In this document: piece by piece, positions 13,501-24,431 of the stretch
How the letters are laid out: each line of letters starts with the position of its first letter
How positions within the stretch are numbered: position 1 is the first letter of the stretch
Notes under the pieces: model-generated
The model's database searches: none
The model's input: the letters and a program-made list of their open reading frames with translations, nothing else
Told to the model about the DNA's origin: nothing
Program-made: the position numbers and the translations under genes
Assembly: GCF_037392515.1 (NCBI RefSeq)
Contig: NC_090280.1
Coordinates: forward strand, 23,751,118 to 23,815,117
Length of the DNA: 64,000 bases
Direction of reading: 5' to 3'
DNA from: Haliotis asinina
Taxonomy: Eukaryota > Mollusca > Gastropoda > Lepetellida > Haliotidae

Positions 13501-14196
13501 AATAAGTAATTATGACATAAATAAGTCGTTAAATTGAAGGCTTGACAAGCTAGAAATGTCTGTTTGTCTGTTTCTACTTTTCAAAATTTCATAATTTGTT
13601 TTATAAGCCAGTTATACCATTTGTATAATTTCAGTCATATGCACATATCATTCCTCTCAGTTATAAAGTTTAACCTCACTTTATTTGTTAACAGACGCTA
13701 ATTGTGGATATGGTGACTGCTAAAAAATGAGGCCATCTTTCACTGAGGACCAAGAATTGACAGCAGGTGACATACACTGTATGCCGTACAAGCATAAAGG
13801 CAAAAAAAGGGAATTCTTTGGCAAGACTGTCATTTCATGCCCTCAAAACATTTACGTTTCCTTGTTGATTTGTTTTCTTTTTTTTAACCATTTGAATAAG
13901 AGCTATTTTTTATATTGGTCTGAAATTCTACATGCAAATACGACTCAGGTTCTAAAAGCAATTCCCTGACACCCTCATACATTATTGGCATTAGAAAACA
14001 CAGTAATTGATGTAATTCGGCCACATGATTTTATAGATAACTAATATCAGAAAAAGTTGATGAACACAAGAGACAGCAGCTGTGTGTCACTGCTGATCGA
14101 AAATAGGACATACGGCAAATGCCATACTTTTCTTCCTGGTCTGTCTCGTCTTCGGCGGCGTCTACCTCCTCTGTCTCGATCTAAAGGGTCCGACAT
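1564..14196 (-). CDS. SMG9: SMG9, nonsense-mediated mRNA decay factor (13 coding exons)
   Basis: SMG9 pairs with SMG8 to bind and restrain the SMG1 kinase, which phosphorylates UPF1 in nonsense-mediated decay. Exons in transcript order: 14128-14196, 13306-13389, 12732-12975, 11889-11983, 11130-11242, 9949-10060, 5962-6057, 5523-5608, 3763-3860, 3168-3275, 2684-2797, 2396-2528, 1564-1642. All junctions are GT-AG and all phases agree, giving 476 residues (human about 520). Residues 1-135 are low complexity (Arg-rich start, then Gly/Thr/Gln-rich). The G domain starts with MKHCVKVVDD and has the P-loop GPQGSGKS near residues 179-186, as in the family. Later landmarks are GIDMYVTPERIIFLDTQ, QMAAFLMTVCNVILVVQDW and the C-terminal LSEKNW-FHYAARMWD block ending in LLP. 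The start ATG gives MSDPLDRDRGG; its Arg-rich stretch resembles other SMG9 N-termini. Exon limits were set by reading splice sites and by recalled human sequence, so ends in low-complexity parts are less certain. Confidence 0.95.
2000..2392 (-). repeat. Degenerate minisatellite in SMG9 intron 12
   Basis: Units of about 25-30 bases based on GGACATTGTTCTCTGTGG (minus strand) fill the start of the last SMG9 intron, right behind the exon 12 donor at 2395. They decay toward the left end. Confidence 0.75.
3415..3650 (-). mobile_element. SINE family A copy
   Basis: Diverged copy of the abundant 280-base SINE, read by its core 'gcaatattccagatatatgg' and the end 'ggatcttcacg'. It lies in SMG9 intron 9. 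Confidence 0.85.
4213..4560. mobile_element. Foldback MITE with a 59-base near-perfect palindrome
   Basis: Arms 4434-4492 and 4502-4560 pair almost completely around a 9-base loop. A second perfect 11-base stem (GCGGGAGTACA, 4217-4227 with 4235-4245) marks the other side. The sequence is much richer in CG than its surroundings. It lies in SMG9 intron 8. Confidence 0.65.
4561..5460 (-). repeat. Minisatellite in SMG9 intron 8
   Basis: Imperfect units of about 25-33 bases, on the minus strand based on GTGTCAGTTTTGTGTCAGTG. A segment of about 125 bases (near 4970-5090 and 5105-5230) is duplicated. The array starts about 60 bases after the exon 8 donor. Long minus-strand reading frames here are low-complexity Cys/Val/Ser translations and not genes. 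Confidence 0.85.
5705..5937 (-). mobile_element. SINE family A copy
   Basis: Contains 'acgccgcactcagcaatatt' and 'tacgacaagcatgggttgct'. It sits between SMG9 exons 7 and 8. Confidence 0.85.
6372..6500 (-). mobile_element. SINE family B fragment
   Basis: Diverged tRNA-headed SINE recognised by 'ttttacgccactttactaat' and 'ggggacatcagaaatcgg'. It lies in SMG9 intron 6, left of the piggyBac-like element. Confidence 0.65.
6684..9871. mobile_element. piggyBac-like element, non-autonomous, 3.2 kb
   Basis: TTAA at 6680-6683 and at 9872-9875 flanks inverted ends CACCCCTGGATGCC (left) and CCCCCTGGATGCC (right, minus strand). A TTAA target and C-rich tips are the signature of piggyBac. I find no transposase: reading frames inside are at most about 106 codons, in AT-rich sequence, with no DDD block. 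It occupies most of SMG9 intron 6, and its right end lies about 75 bases downstream of the exon 6 splice donor at 9948. The element could be a large internally unrelated MITE or an eroded full-length copy. Confidence 0.75.
10104..10380 (-). mobile_element. SINE family A, near complete, with target duplication
   Basis: Full body from the (GTGA)n tail to 'ccgggaccttcacgggtc'. The 13-base duplication 'acatctacacaag' at 10091-10103 and 10381-10393 proves recent insertion at the edge of the SMG9 minisatellite. Confidence 0.95.
10394..11129 (-). repeat. 48-base minisatellite starting at the SMG9 exon 5 splice donor (about 10 units)
   Basis: On the minus strand, exon 5 ends ACTCATACAG and the intron opens GTAACCCATCCAGTGTCATC. 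Each following unit of about 48 bases has the form TTGTACAG-GTATCTGATTG then TCATCATGAT; most keep the TACAG-GT junction. A SINE at 10653-10880 splits the array and another SINE (10104-10380) bounds it. Confidence 0.85.
10653..10880 (-). mobile_element. SINE family A inside the SMG9 exon 5 minisatellite
   Basis: Body with 'aatccagttatcaacagcat'. Short duplication 'gcacaa' at 10643-10648 and 10889-10894. It splits the 48-base array. Confidence 0.9.
11532..11645 (+). mobile_element. tRNA-like SINE head fragment
   Basis: 'gcggtggctgagtgggtcag' followed by 'gtatgttccaatccttg' resembles the A and B boxes of a Leu- or Ser-tRNA-derived SINE. It cannot fold as a tRNA. It lies in SMG9 intron 4. Confidence 0.5.
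11703..11820. mobile_element. Small palindromic MITE
   Basis: 'ccctttccacaaagtgatca' at the left pairs with 'gatcgctttgaggaaagagg' at the right. Diverged relatives occur near 28905-28935, 32775-32875, 39038-39125 and in the 110-base repeat at 43812, so it is a family. The right half overlaps the sequence just past the SMG9 exon 4 donor. Confidence 0.55.
12290..12436 (-). mobile_element. SINE family A, internally deleted
   Basis: Keeps 'cagcaatattccagctatat' and the far end 'ctggatcttcatg', but the middle is shortened. It lies in SMG9 intron 3. Confidence 0.8.
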
Positions 14197-14571
14197 CGAA
14201 GTCAGTTGTCAAGATTAATAATAACCCTCCGGAGCTTTGATATTAACGTGCTCCAATTCTTGATATCACTTTCGTCTGCAACACCGAAAGTAGTTACAAC
14301 AAAAAGTATGACCAAATACTAAAACGAAACAAGTGATCCTAACACGTTTTCATACAGAACAGTGCTATTATGATTTTATGGATTAACTGTATAGGTTTGG
14401 AACAGAAGGATATGGTGGGTGGGTGGGTGGGGGAGGAGTTGGAGTCGAGTTATCCTGGTTCGTATGTATCCCTGTCTTTATGCCTCCTCCATCCTCTCAT
14501 CCGTGAAACCGAAAACAATCGATTGGAATTGACCTTCAGGAACCAGTGCTCGTAGTAAAAGGCTGGTCAGG

Positions 14572-14735
14572 GTCGCTGACGTGATTGACACGTTTCATCG
14601 TAGCCAGGTTGCGTAGATCGATGGCCATGCCGTTGATCACTGGATTATCTGGTCGAAACTCGATTATTCAAAGGCCACCGCCATATAGTGGGAATGCTGC
14701 TGATTGCGGCGTAAAACAACAAATAAACAAGCACT
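14572..14735 (+). mobile_element. SINE family A, 5'-truncated
   Basis: Reads 'ttgatcactggattatctgg' to 'gattgcggcgtaaaac' and a short tail. It lies in the SMG9-oaf intergenic region. Confidence 0.85.
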
Positions 14736-15395
14736 CATCCATGCAGTCCTGACCGCACGCGTTACATACGACAGAGTCAGCGGGAATGTTGAGCATTGGT
14801 GGTAAATATTTAACATGTTCCAGGAGGCTACATTCGCCATTCACATTAGCTATAGCCTGTCATACAGATGATCACATGCCTAAAGCTGACAAGGGGAGAG
14901 TGTCATCTTTGGGACGTATCTATGCGTATGTTGTGATATATGAAAGCTAGTGTTAAACCGAAATCGAATTATTAAAATGAAAGTCAGCGTTTATCCCTTT
15001 CAGACGGCCAGACAGCCATTTATACTCAATGTTGTCATCATATCTGAAGTGGAAACTGTTTATGTTACAGCATTGTTGTCAGTCAGTTTTATCTCACGTT
15101 GTCTCAAGTGGGATAGCCGCTGAAAAACGACGCATATCTGATAACCGAATATCCCTCGACACTAGAGATGGTAAAATTCTGAAAATTTTATCCAAAACGT
15201 CCAAGGATATTTTAGTATGTGAAGATTTGGCCTTCCAAAGGCAATGTTTCAGTCATACTGCAAATCACTAAACTATTTAAAGGATGGAAATATAGGTGCC
15301 ATACCCACACGGTCTCATCCTGAAACGTTGTGTGGGTATCCATTTTGGTCGTCGTTAACGGTTAAGTAATGTTGGATATTTTCTATTCTAGTGAG

Positions 15396-15674
15396 ATGAC
15401 CCGTGAAGGTCCGGGATAGATTAGGCCTTCAGCAACCTATGCTTGCCATAAAAGGCGACTATGCTTGTCGTAAGAGGCGACTACCGGGATGGTCAGGTGG
15501 TCAGGCTCCCAGACTTAGTTTGATATACTATTATGTCATCGGTTCCCAGTTGCGCAGATGGATGCTCATGCTGTTGACCAATAGATTGTCTGGCCCAGAC
15601 TCGATAATTTACAGACAGACGCCATATAGCTTAAATATTGCTGGGTGCTGTGTAAAACTAAACTCACTCACTCT
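15396..15674 (+). mobile_element. SINE family A, near complete
   Basis: Begins 'gacccgtgaaggtccgggat' and ends 'aaactaaactcactcactc'. It is about 330 bases upstream of the oaf start codon, so it may lie close to the oaf promoter. Confidence 0.92.
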
Positions 15675-16000
15675 ATGAAGTGACCTAAATGGCCTGGCAG
15701 TCGTTTTTCGTTTCCGCAATTCCTAGTTTTTGAAATGCACGTATAGCCTCTAGTACAAAACGGAATATATTTCCTTGGGTATAATTACTGTATATTGTTA
15801 ATATCATGTGTATAAAGCCTAAATACCAAGCCTAAAGTATTTTAAGTTATCACAACTTCGAAGAATATTGACAAATTACCATCAGTCAGCCATGAGCAGT
15901 ATAGCACTTTTAAAGGTGACGAGGTTATGAGTAATGGTGGCCAGTGACAAGTGCTGAAATGAACTGAAGTTTGATACTTCTACAGATTTCTTTCCGAAGA

Positions 16001-19000
16001 ATGGATAAGTTTAGAATACCAGCATTTTTGTCATCTGTGTTGCTGCTGTGCGCAAGCCTGGTCAGTTGTCAGTTGGTTGTAAACGTCAAGAACAAAGGTG
16101 GCGACGTGCTGGTGGAGTCGATACAGGCCAACACAACGGAAGACACTGTTACACTCGAGTATCAGAATACAGACGGAACATTGATCACCCAGTTTATTGA
16201 CTTTAAATCGGTAACATTGTTTTCGGCGAGAATTCTTTTACGGATGGATCTAACTATAGGACTAGATTATTTGTTTATTATATCATGTATATATTGGCTG
16301 ATGCCGAGTTTTGGGTTGTCGTTTCGTGTGGCCCTCTGATCCGAAGTTCAAGTTTAAGTTGGTTACGTTAGCATGGTCAGAGTAGGGTAGGTTACCTCCA
16401 GCGCTGCGTAAGAGCCTATTTACGGTCATTAGAGTTGGGCACCCTTTTGTGGTGAAACGCTTCACGAGGACCTCAAACTGTGAAGATGGTTAATTTAAAG
16501 CACACTTTGTACAACTTCTTTCAAGTTTTGTGTTTTGCTGACAAAATTGTAAGTCTCCATGTGCTTAAAGGTAAACAATCACATGCGGATGAAAAGTGGT
16601 AGTGCCCATGGCCCAGTGTTATGGTGTTGTGTAGTTAGATTAACCCATTAGCCAAGTTTTATTTCCAGTTTACCGTGCATGACTTTGATCTAGAATGCTA
16701 ATTCAAATCAGAATATGTGTGCCCAGTAAAGTGCATGACACTTGCTATAGGCCGAACCTAAATAATATAAGTAATAGATAAAATATGTCAATAATCAAAA
16801 ACAAATTCAAGAAATGGAAAATCCCCAAAAGAGACATTTGTATGTGTTCTTCATCCTATTATTGATGATCTCCTATTATCCTATTATTGACTGATTAATC
16901 TCTCCTGTAATTCATGTTCATTCAAGACTATGTGCGTACATTCCTTTATATATCATGTCTTCCTGAGTTTCTCTCCACTGCAGTAAGTAAAAACATTTTT
17001 GTTCAAGCATTAGGTTGATGTCCCAAGATCAATTCCCTGTTTGGGAGCAATGTAAGAAGACTATCTTTGACTGTGTGTGTGCATGTGTCCTTGTGTGTGT
17101 GATGGTTGTATTGAATATCAAGAAATGTTTTATTGCTCATATATTTTCAGGAAGTTCAAATTTTCCGGGCATATGTAGCTGGAGAAGAAGAACGGGGTCA
17201 GAATCAGCTTCAAGTCCTGTGTTTCATCAGCAGGTTTAGCAAGAATGACTTCATCTCATCAGATGCCATGTCAAAACTCAGACAGGTAGTGAAGCTCTCG
17301 TAAATCATGCGAATACCAATGTTCTACTTGGGCTGTGGGGCATCAGGGTACTGAGAGCCCCCACATCCTGCACAAGGCATGGATTTCGTATAACAATCCA
17401 TAAGGGTCCAGTGTTACATTGTCGTGTAACCATTGGTGAAAAACTTTTAGAACTGTCAACTACATTGTTCACTACCACTCTGTCAGACACAGTCTGAATA
17501 CATCTGGGTTAGAATTGATCTTCAGCAATCCGTGCTTGTCATAGGAGGTGACTAAAGATATTGTGTGGTCAAACTTTGCCATCTTGGTTGAGACATCATC
17601 ATATTGCTATTGTGTAGATCGATTTTCATGCTGTTGATCACTGGATTGTCTGTTCCAGACTTGATTATATGCAGAGCACCACCATGTAGCTGGAATATTG
17701 TCGAGTGCAACAACCAGTCTTAATACGATATTTTGTACAGCAAAAATTCTCAAATAGGTGGAAACATAGTTTTCACAATTGATGTTATTGCAGTTATAAC
17801 CTGGTATCTTAACTACTAATGTTATTGCTTTGTAGGTATATGAAAAGCCTTTATCACACTGAATTCAGTGTTAAGATACCTCTGGATTTTATAGATTGCA
17901 CTTGAACACTAAAACAGTTCATTCCTAATATGCCCCTCAAAATCAAAGGCACTTCATTCAGAATTGAATCCTATATTGGTTTAACGCTTGTCTTTTCTGT
18001 TTCCTCAATGATAGCTTCTGGGATATTTTTTTTCCAGAAAAACCCAACAGCTATTAGGAGCCCTGAGGAGGAAAAGGGCCCTGACCTGATGGTCTATGAC
18101 CTGCTGACCGACCTGACCAAAAGTCACATGATCAGTCCACATGTGTTTAACATCTGCCAGGAGGCAAGGGAAACAACATTCTTCAAAGAGGGAGATCTCA
18201 CCACCATATCAAGATGTAGGTACACCCACCATCATATATGGATGGAATAATAAGTTGGTTGGCTGTTAATGGTCGATAATCAGGAAAAACTGTTGATGAG
18301 AAAACTATATAAATGATTATTGATATGAAAAATTGTGTCAACAATAATCTATTGAATGAACTATTGTGGTGAGTATAAAGTGTTGATTTACCCGAACACA
18401 ATACATAAACTTAGTTTATGTATGTATTCATGTGATGCTTCTAAATTATGTTTAGGACAGTGTTTTGCTTGTAATCCAAGCCTGATTATGTCCCCACTCA
18501 CCGTTGATGTGAAAAATGTTGATTTCATTCAGATTTTTTGGGCATTTTTGCTCAAGTTGCTTCTCCAATATTTATCAAGCAATCGGTATATACTTGAGGA
18601 TTATCCATCTCTATGAGCTATGGTAATAGCCAGTCCTAAGGTACCATGTCTAGATGTAGATCCACCCAGCTCCTTATATGGATATGGATACACCCACTAC
18701 CATATCTAGATGTAGATACACCCCCCTCCATATATGGATATAGACACACCTATTACCATATCTAGATGTAGGTACAATGTGTACTGGGTTTCATCTCAAT
18801 GCAAACATATTGTTGTTTGGTGGAATAAACTAGGCTGGTTTCCCCATGGGTAATTGAGGTAAGAATTTTCCATGTGAGCCTTTTTCTCTCTTAGTCTTCT
18901 TTGATGTTTCAGGAAGGGTGGGCAATGAACATTGATAGTGCGACAAAATGAATTCAAAATTCCTGTACGTTCATATTGTAAATGAAAAGGGAAGGAGATG

Positions 19001-19336
19001 CCAGCATTTTTGCAAACAAATGTATGTTTTGACATTATGTTTTCTTCCATTGTTTCAGCATTGAATAAAGACTATAATACACTAATGTCAGCCATGAAGA
19101 AGACATACCCATCTAAGTATGCACGATGTCATGATACCAATGACCTGAGCAAACCGTGTCTGTGTCACTACCAGATGTGTGTGGGGTGGTACCCTTGTGG
19201 ACTCAAGTACTGCCGAGGCAAGGACTCCACTGGCAAAGTGGTCAGCTACCGGTGTGGCATAAAGACCTGTCGCAGGTGTCTTGTCTTCGAACATGTTGCC
19301 AGGCAACGATTGTGGTGCCTGTGGGATGATTCGTGA
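16001..19336 (+). CDS. oaf: Out at first protein homolog, secreted (4 exons)
   Basis: Homolog of Drosophila 'out at first' and vertebrate OAF, a secreted protein whose molecular role is poorly known. Exons 16001-16210, 17151-17285, 18038-18215 and 19059-19336 join in phase to 266 residues (human about 273). Residues 1-23 are a clear signal peptide (hydrophobic LSSVLLLCASLVSC). The order of blocks matches OAF: VESIQANTTEDTVTLEYQN, DGTLITQFIDFK, EVQIFRAYVAGEEERGQ, LCFISRF, HMISPHVFNICQEA, then a Cys-rich end with CLCHYQMCVGWYPCGLKYC, CGIKTCRRC and a final LWCLWDDS. The start at 16001 is chosen because it begins the signal peptide; a TTG 30 bases upstream is in frame but not needed. It lies head to head with SMG9. 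A minisatellite in intron 3 carries copies of the exon 3 end. Confidence 0.95.
17505..17715 (+). mobile_element. SINE family A, diverged
   Basis: Reads 'gttagaattgatcttcagca' to 'gctggaatattgtcgagtgc'. It lies in oaf intron 2. Confidence 0.8.
18640..18780 (+). repeat. Short minisatellite derived from the oaf exon 3 splice donor (3 units)
   Basis: About 56-base units with the core ATATCTAGATGTAGATACAC. The true exon 3 boundary, about 430 bases upstream, reads ATATCAAGAT-GTAGGTACAC and is followed by a similar 'catatatgga'. At least 40 bases of each unit align to the exon end plus intron start. Confidence 0.8.
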
Positions 19337-20689
19337 ACGTGAACCCCATGATTCTAAGGATCTTGATTGTTTTATACATCTGGTGTGAAAGAAAGTGCTG
19401 TTATATAACATAAAGGAAATATTATTGACACAAAGTGGCCAAAATGGAATAACACGTAATGCGATACAGTGGTTAATTGTGTAGCTGGAAATTAATCTCC
19501 AAATGCAGGATTTTGTATTGATGTTTATACTTTTAATTTTAGGATTACTGGTCAGATAGATGTTTCTGTTGAATTTGTGTTACCAAAGAGTATTTGTTGA
19601 AATTAGTCCATGCTGCAGGAGCTGAAGCTGTCTAGCAAGAATTGAAGCATCCATGTGGTCAAATTGTAAATGTGTTAATATCCAAATATGTTGTTCTAGA
19701 GATCTGCCAGAGCTCTCTATTAAACACTGCCAAAACAGCCAAAAGACGGTATGCTTACATACTCATGAACAGAAATAGGGGAACTGCTGAACAAAGAAAA
19801 CTTTTTGTAAAGTGTGTATATGATCCTGAACAAATCCCTGAGATCAGCAGTATAGCGTATAGATTAAAAAGACATACCCGTTATGCATCTTGGTGATAAA
19901 GCCATGTCACTACCAATACAACTTATTAGCATTAATCTGCACTTCATGCATGTTTTTGAAATGGTCTGTTTGTTTGCTTCAAAAATTTTACTGACCTCTG
20001 ACTAGACATATGACTCATTACCCTTTCTTTCCTGATAAGGGACCATCCATAATCAATGGCGAGGGGGGTTAATAATGATTTGGAGAAGCATGTACAATGT
20101 AAATCTTCCCCCTTTATTTATGGTTAAAGTAAGTGACACCCCCCTGCAGTTCGTGTCAAAATTAGATGCATAACCCTCTCCACCCCAACCCCGCTCTACC
20201 CACACACCCCACCGACAGCCCTAGAACAAGATAGATGGCAAACCCACCCCCTAAAATCATTATCACTCCCCCCTTGCCTTCAGTTATGTATGTTAAATAT
20301 TGCTTCGCTGACCCAGTGTCATCCAAAGCTGGCCCAGCAAGGTATTGATATGAGAAATATTAATGTGTCTGGAACTGAATCCTCTCCTACTACCGGTTCT
20401 ACTACCTACAACCAATTCTGGAAGACCTTGTGCAACTACTGTTTACAATCATGATTGTCCTGGTATAACTCTGAAGTCAAAATATTAATCAAAAACAATC
20501 CAGGGACAGTTGGTGAGCTTCCTGTCTTGCATCAACGTGATACATCACCAAGTACCTACCCAGCTACAACAGTAATACTAATAACAGGACACTTGTATTG
20601 CACGTTAGTCCATGAGCCAAAGCAGTCTACAACTTGTACATTATTGCATTGGGATGGTGTACAATCATGTGATGTAGTGTTTTTTTGGC

Positions 20690-20850
20690 AGTGGGGTAAC
20701 TTAGTGGTTAAAGCGTTTGCTCGTCACGCTGAAGATCAAGGTCTAGTTCCCCTCATGGGCAGAGTATGTGAAATACATTTCTAGTGCCCCTACCATGATA
20801 TTGCTGAAATACTGCTAAAAGCGACATAAAACTAACTCAATCAATCTAGT
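20690..20850 (+). mobile_element. SINE family B copy with readable tRNA-like head
   Basis: Starts 'cagtggggtaacttagtggt' (A-box like), then 'ggtctagttcccc' in place of the B box, and ends 'gctaaaagcgacataaaac' with a CAAT-rich tail. Family B shares its 3' end with family A. It lies in the oaf 3' flank. Confidence 0.85.
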
Positions 20851-20949
20851 GTCGTGTTTGTATGTCAAGGAAAAGTCATAATGTCAATTTATGTGTTGTG
20901 ACAGTTATGCACCTTACAGCATGTTACATGGCACAAGAACACTGTGCGA

Positions 20950-21103
20950 GCATGTTTTACGTCACCTGTAGCAATATTCCAGCAATATCAGAGCAGGGGA
21001 CACCAGAAATGTGCTTCCTACATTGTACCCATGTGGGGACTCAAACTCAGATCTTTGGTGTGACGAGCAAAGGCTACAGTCTCTAAGCTACCCCACCGTC
21101 CCA
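20950..21103 (-). mobile_element. SINE family B copy
   Basis: Reads 'tagcaatattccagcaatat', 'ggggacaccagaaatg' and 'aagctaccccaccgtccc'. It lies opposite and close to the family B copy at 20690. Confidence 0.85.
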
Positions 21104-22892
21104 GCCAAGCAGGCTGACTGGGATGTTGTCAGTACTGGGACACATGGTGACCAGAGACACAACACAATGCTTGGAAACTGAGTCAGAAATTGCTTCTTAA
21201 TTGTTTTCCATGCCGTCAAATTATTGCATTTATGATGAATTTCATTAAATATTATCTTCATCAGTAGGTTGTGGCTCAATATAGGAACAAATTTAGACCT
21301 CCCATTTCCATGACATCGACTTTTAATTCTCAGAAGAAATGATTTTGTCACAGGTTTTCAAAATTCTTTTGTTAATGAACAACCAATATTAGATATGGAA
21401 CAGATGCATATGGTAAAAGGGCTGTAAATCGTCATTACTCAACTGTGAAAAAGAATAAAAATTGTGATAAAATTCTGTTCCATGCTATACAGAGGCATTC
21501 TGCTCGTTTTCTATAGTTTTTGTTTATCTTTGTAAAATCAGGATCACAAAGGAGATTGTTCTGTTGTAACTGTTGCAGCTTGTAAAATCTATGCTGGTCC
21601 TCTGGTTCCTGCATAGTAAAAATTCACCAGGATCACTGAATGATAAGTTAAATCTATGAATGTTATTTAGGACCAGTGAAGTACAGGCATGACCACTCAT
21701 TATTTTCCATGGTTGTGGTCTTGTGGGAAATTTTCTTTCCCTGCTGTTGTCACAGCTCATTGTAGAATATAGCTTTAAAATAACGACTGGCTAGCCTGTC
21801 TGTATTGACAGTGACATTATGGTGTTGGCGTGTTGTTATGTGTTATCACATACTTTTTGGGTCATCATAAAACCATTCTCACTCACTCACTCACTACTGA
21901 TAATGTCATCTTCTAAAGCAGTCCCGTCTTTTTCTTCTAAATCAAAATTGAATACTATTTGAATGTTTCATATTTGTATGCCTGTTGCTATGGTGACAGT
22001 ATTGTTACATCCACCGAATGAACTTTTTGCACACATTGTCATAGTAACAGTGTGACATCCTGTGGTGTAAGCTGTATTAAGTGTATTCCATATTAAAGCA
22101 TGATAAGTGCTGGTCATATATAACTCATGCTTTTATATAATATGTTTCATATTTATATATGCTTTCTTATGTGTAAATAAAAGACTTTGTTATTAGTGGT
22201 TGTTGTTGAGTTATTTGAGATTTGAGACAGGTGAGGTCTTTTTTTTTTCAGTTAGTTTTGGCAGGGTATGAAACTCCCAAAAATTTCACCCAGACCAAAA
22301 GGCTGGTTAGATGTAAAACTTCCCAGTCCTGACCCAGACTTACCTGCCCACAAAATATATTCACATACAGGTCTAAATTGGACAGGTGTATTTGAGAATC
22401 TGGCGGTCCATGTTAAAAATAAACTGTCTTGGGCGGTCGAACAGGCAGGTATTTCGAGTGCTGGTTTTGGTATACCTCCATCATTCACAGATTACAATGG
22501 AAAATTGTCTTCATTGTCTGCTACGATGTCTTTATTGTTTTAATACAATGCCATATGTTCACAACCCAATGCTACCTACTGCCATACATATGGAATCATG
22601 CCCATTTGCATTCATTAATAACTGAAATAAACAGATGTAATCCAACATACTAAAGTTTAGCACCAGACAAGAACAACTAGTCAACCTTCAATAAGTGATA
22701 ACCTCCAAAGAAAAGAGGAAACTCTGCCTAATTACACATTTTCAGTTCAAGTATCAGGCATGGTTCTGGTTGAAATGACAGTTGGTCAAAAAGTTGGTTT
22801 GAAAGCTCTCCACAATGTGCTAAAAATGCTGAAAAATTGAAAAAGAAAATGTTTAGGGAAGTGTCTGAAGCTGAGAAATATAATGTTTATCA

Positions 22893-23067
22893 GAGTGAGT
22901 TAGTGAGTTTAGTTTTAAGCTGCTTCTAACAATTCCAGCAATCGGCAACATCACAGTGGGTCACCCAGACAAGTGACTTCTCACATTGTGCTCATGTGGA
23001 GTATCAAACCCGGGTCTTTGGTATAATGAGAGAATGCTTCAACCACTGGGTTACCCCACTACCCCTC
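22893..23067 (-). mobile_element. SINE family B copy left of the mariner
   Basis: Reads 'gagtgagttagtgagtttag' to 'ccactgggttaccccactac', with a good B-box complement 'tatcaaacccggg'. Confidence 0.85.
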
Positions 23068-23142
23068 TAACAATGTGCATCAGGGATTGGTACACATGGA
23101 GACTGGGGCAGTTCATCTCTATACAGCATGTGCTATATGGTT

Positions 23143-24427
23143 GATGGGTTGGCTGAAAAGTTCTCAGCCTGAGTGGTTTTTCCCCACCAGGTAGAGACAG
23201 GTGTTTGCCAACAATGAGGACAATCATTTAGTGAATCATAGACACAAGAACTACAAACGTACTAATAGTTTTATCTCAACTACAGCTCTTTTGGCAAACC
23301 TACCCTCTGAAATCATCAGAAATGGACAAAACTGAATACAGGGCAGTCATCAAGTACTTGCTAAAGAAAGGGATGTCCCCAACACAGATACATGCTGACA
23401 TGGTCTCCTCTCTAGGGGATGATGCTCCTTCATTTTCCACAGTAAAGAAGTGGGCTGCAGAATTAAAGCGTGGCAGACAAAGCCTTGATGATGACCCACG
23501 CTCAGGAAGGCCTTCAACAGCAACCACTCCAGAAAACATCACGCGAGTGCTCGATATGTTGATGGATGATCGACGATTGACTACTCGACATATTGCTAGT
23601 GTAGTGGGCATCTCTCATGAGAGGGTTGAGCATATTATCACCAACGAATTAGGAATGACTAAAGTTTCTGCAAGATGGGTGCCAAAGCTCTTGACAGCAG
23701 AACAGAAACGTGTCAGGTTCCAGACGTCCCTTGACAATTTGCGTCAGATCCCGATGATTTTGTGGCACTATTTGTAACCATGGATGAGACCTGGATACAT
23801 CACTTTCAACCAGAAACAAAACTACAGTCAAAACAGTGGAAGCATCCTGATTCACCAGCTCCGAAGAAAGCCAAGTCTGTTCCTTCAGCTGGAAAGGTGA
23901 TGGCATCAGTCTTTTGGGATTCCAGGGGTATTCTGCTCATTGATTATCTTGAAAAAGGTCAAACTATCAACGGCAGATACTATGCTGATCTACTGAACTA
24001 GTTGCGAGAAGCAATCAAAGCCAAACGACGAGGGATGATCGCTAAAGGTGTCCTCTTCCACCAAGACAATGCGCCTGTTCACAAATCGGTGGTGGCCATG
24101 TCAACAATCCTCGATTGTGGCTTTGAACTCATTGACCATCCTCCTTATTCACCTGATTTGGCTCCTTCTGACTTCCACGTGTTCCCCAAAATGAAAAAGG
24201 AACTCGCTGGTCGCCATTTTGCAAGTAATGATGACGTCATTTCCGCTGTGACTGATTTTTTTAGGGTAGCTGAAGAAGATTTCTTCCTGACTGGGATTCG
24301 GGCCTTGCAGCATTGCTGGCAAAAGTGTGTGAACTTGGAAGGGGACTATGTAGACAAATAAATTACAAACGTGGACTTTGTAACTTTTTTTTCACAGTGA
24401 GGCTTAGAACTTTTCAGCCAACCCTTG
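23143..24427 (+). mobile_element. mariner transposon (DD34D), decayed
   Basis: Terminal inverted repeats read GGGTTGGCTGAAAAGTTCT at the left (from about 23146) and the same at the right on the other strand, ending near 24427; a TA follows at 24428-24429. Length about 1.29 kb is normal for mariner. The transposase starts at 23322: helix-turn-helix N-half, [11 protein letters not shown] linker, MDETWIHH with the first Asp, FHQDNAPVHKS with the second, and YSPDLAPSDFHVFPKMK with the third, 34 residues after the second. The frame shifts near 23742, where a few residues are missing, and a TAG at 23999-24001 replaces what is probably a Gln codon (LLN-LREAIK). It is therefore inactive but young. 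Confidence 0.93.
23322..24361 (+). pseudogene. mariner transposase pseudogene
   Basis: Two breaks interrupt an otherwise complete coding region of about 345 codons: a frame change near 23742 between TSLDNL and DPDDFVALF, and an in-frame TAG at 23999-24001. All three catalytic aspartates remain. The region lies inside the terminal inverted repeats of the element at 23143-24427. Confidence 0.9.
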
Positions 24428-24431
24428 TAGA

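Larger units (their letters stand above)
14197..16000. promoter_or_regulatory. Head-to-head intergenic region between SMG9 and oaf
   Basis: SMG9 and oaf start codons face away from each other across 1.8 kb, so both promoters must lie here. No TATA box is convincing. Two SINE family A copies (14572-14735, 15396-15674) occupy a quarter of it. A G-rich stretch (tgggtgggtgggtggggg) occurs near 14415. Confidence 0.5.
19337..22200 (+). other. oaf 3' flank, probable 3' UTR
   Basis: No coding signal. AATAAA occurs near 21451 and 22174; the latter is followed by a TG-rich stretch and could end a 2.8 kb 3' UTR. A C-rich stretch near 20140-20280 and two SINE family B copies lie within. 20060-20110 resembles 50350-50400 ('ggagaagcatgta'), a minor dispersed repeat. 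Confidence 0.4.
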
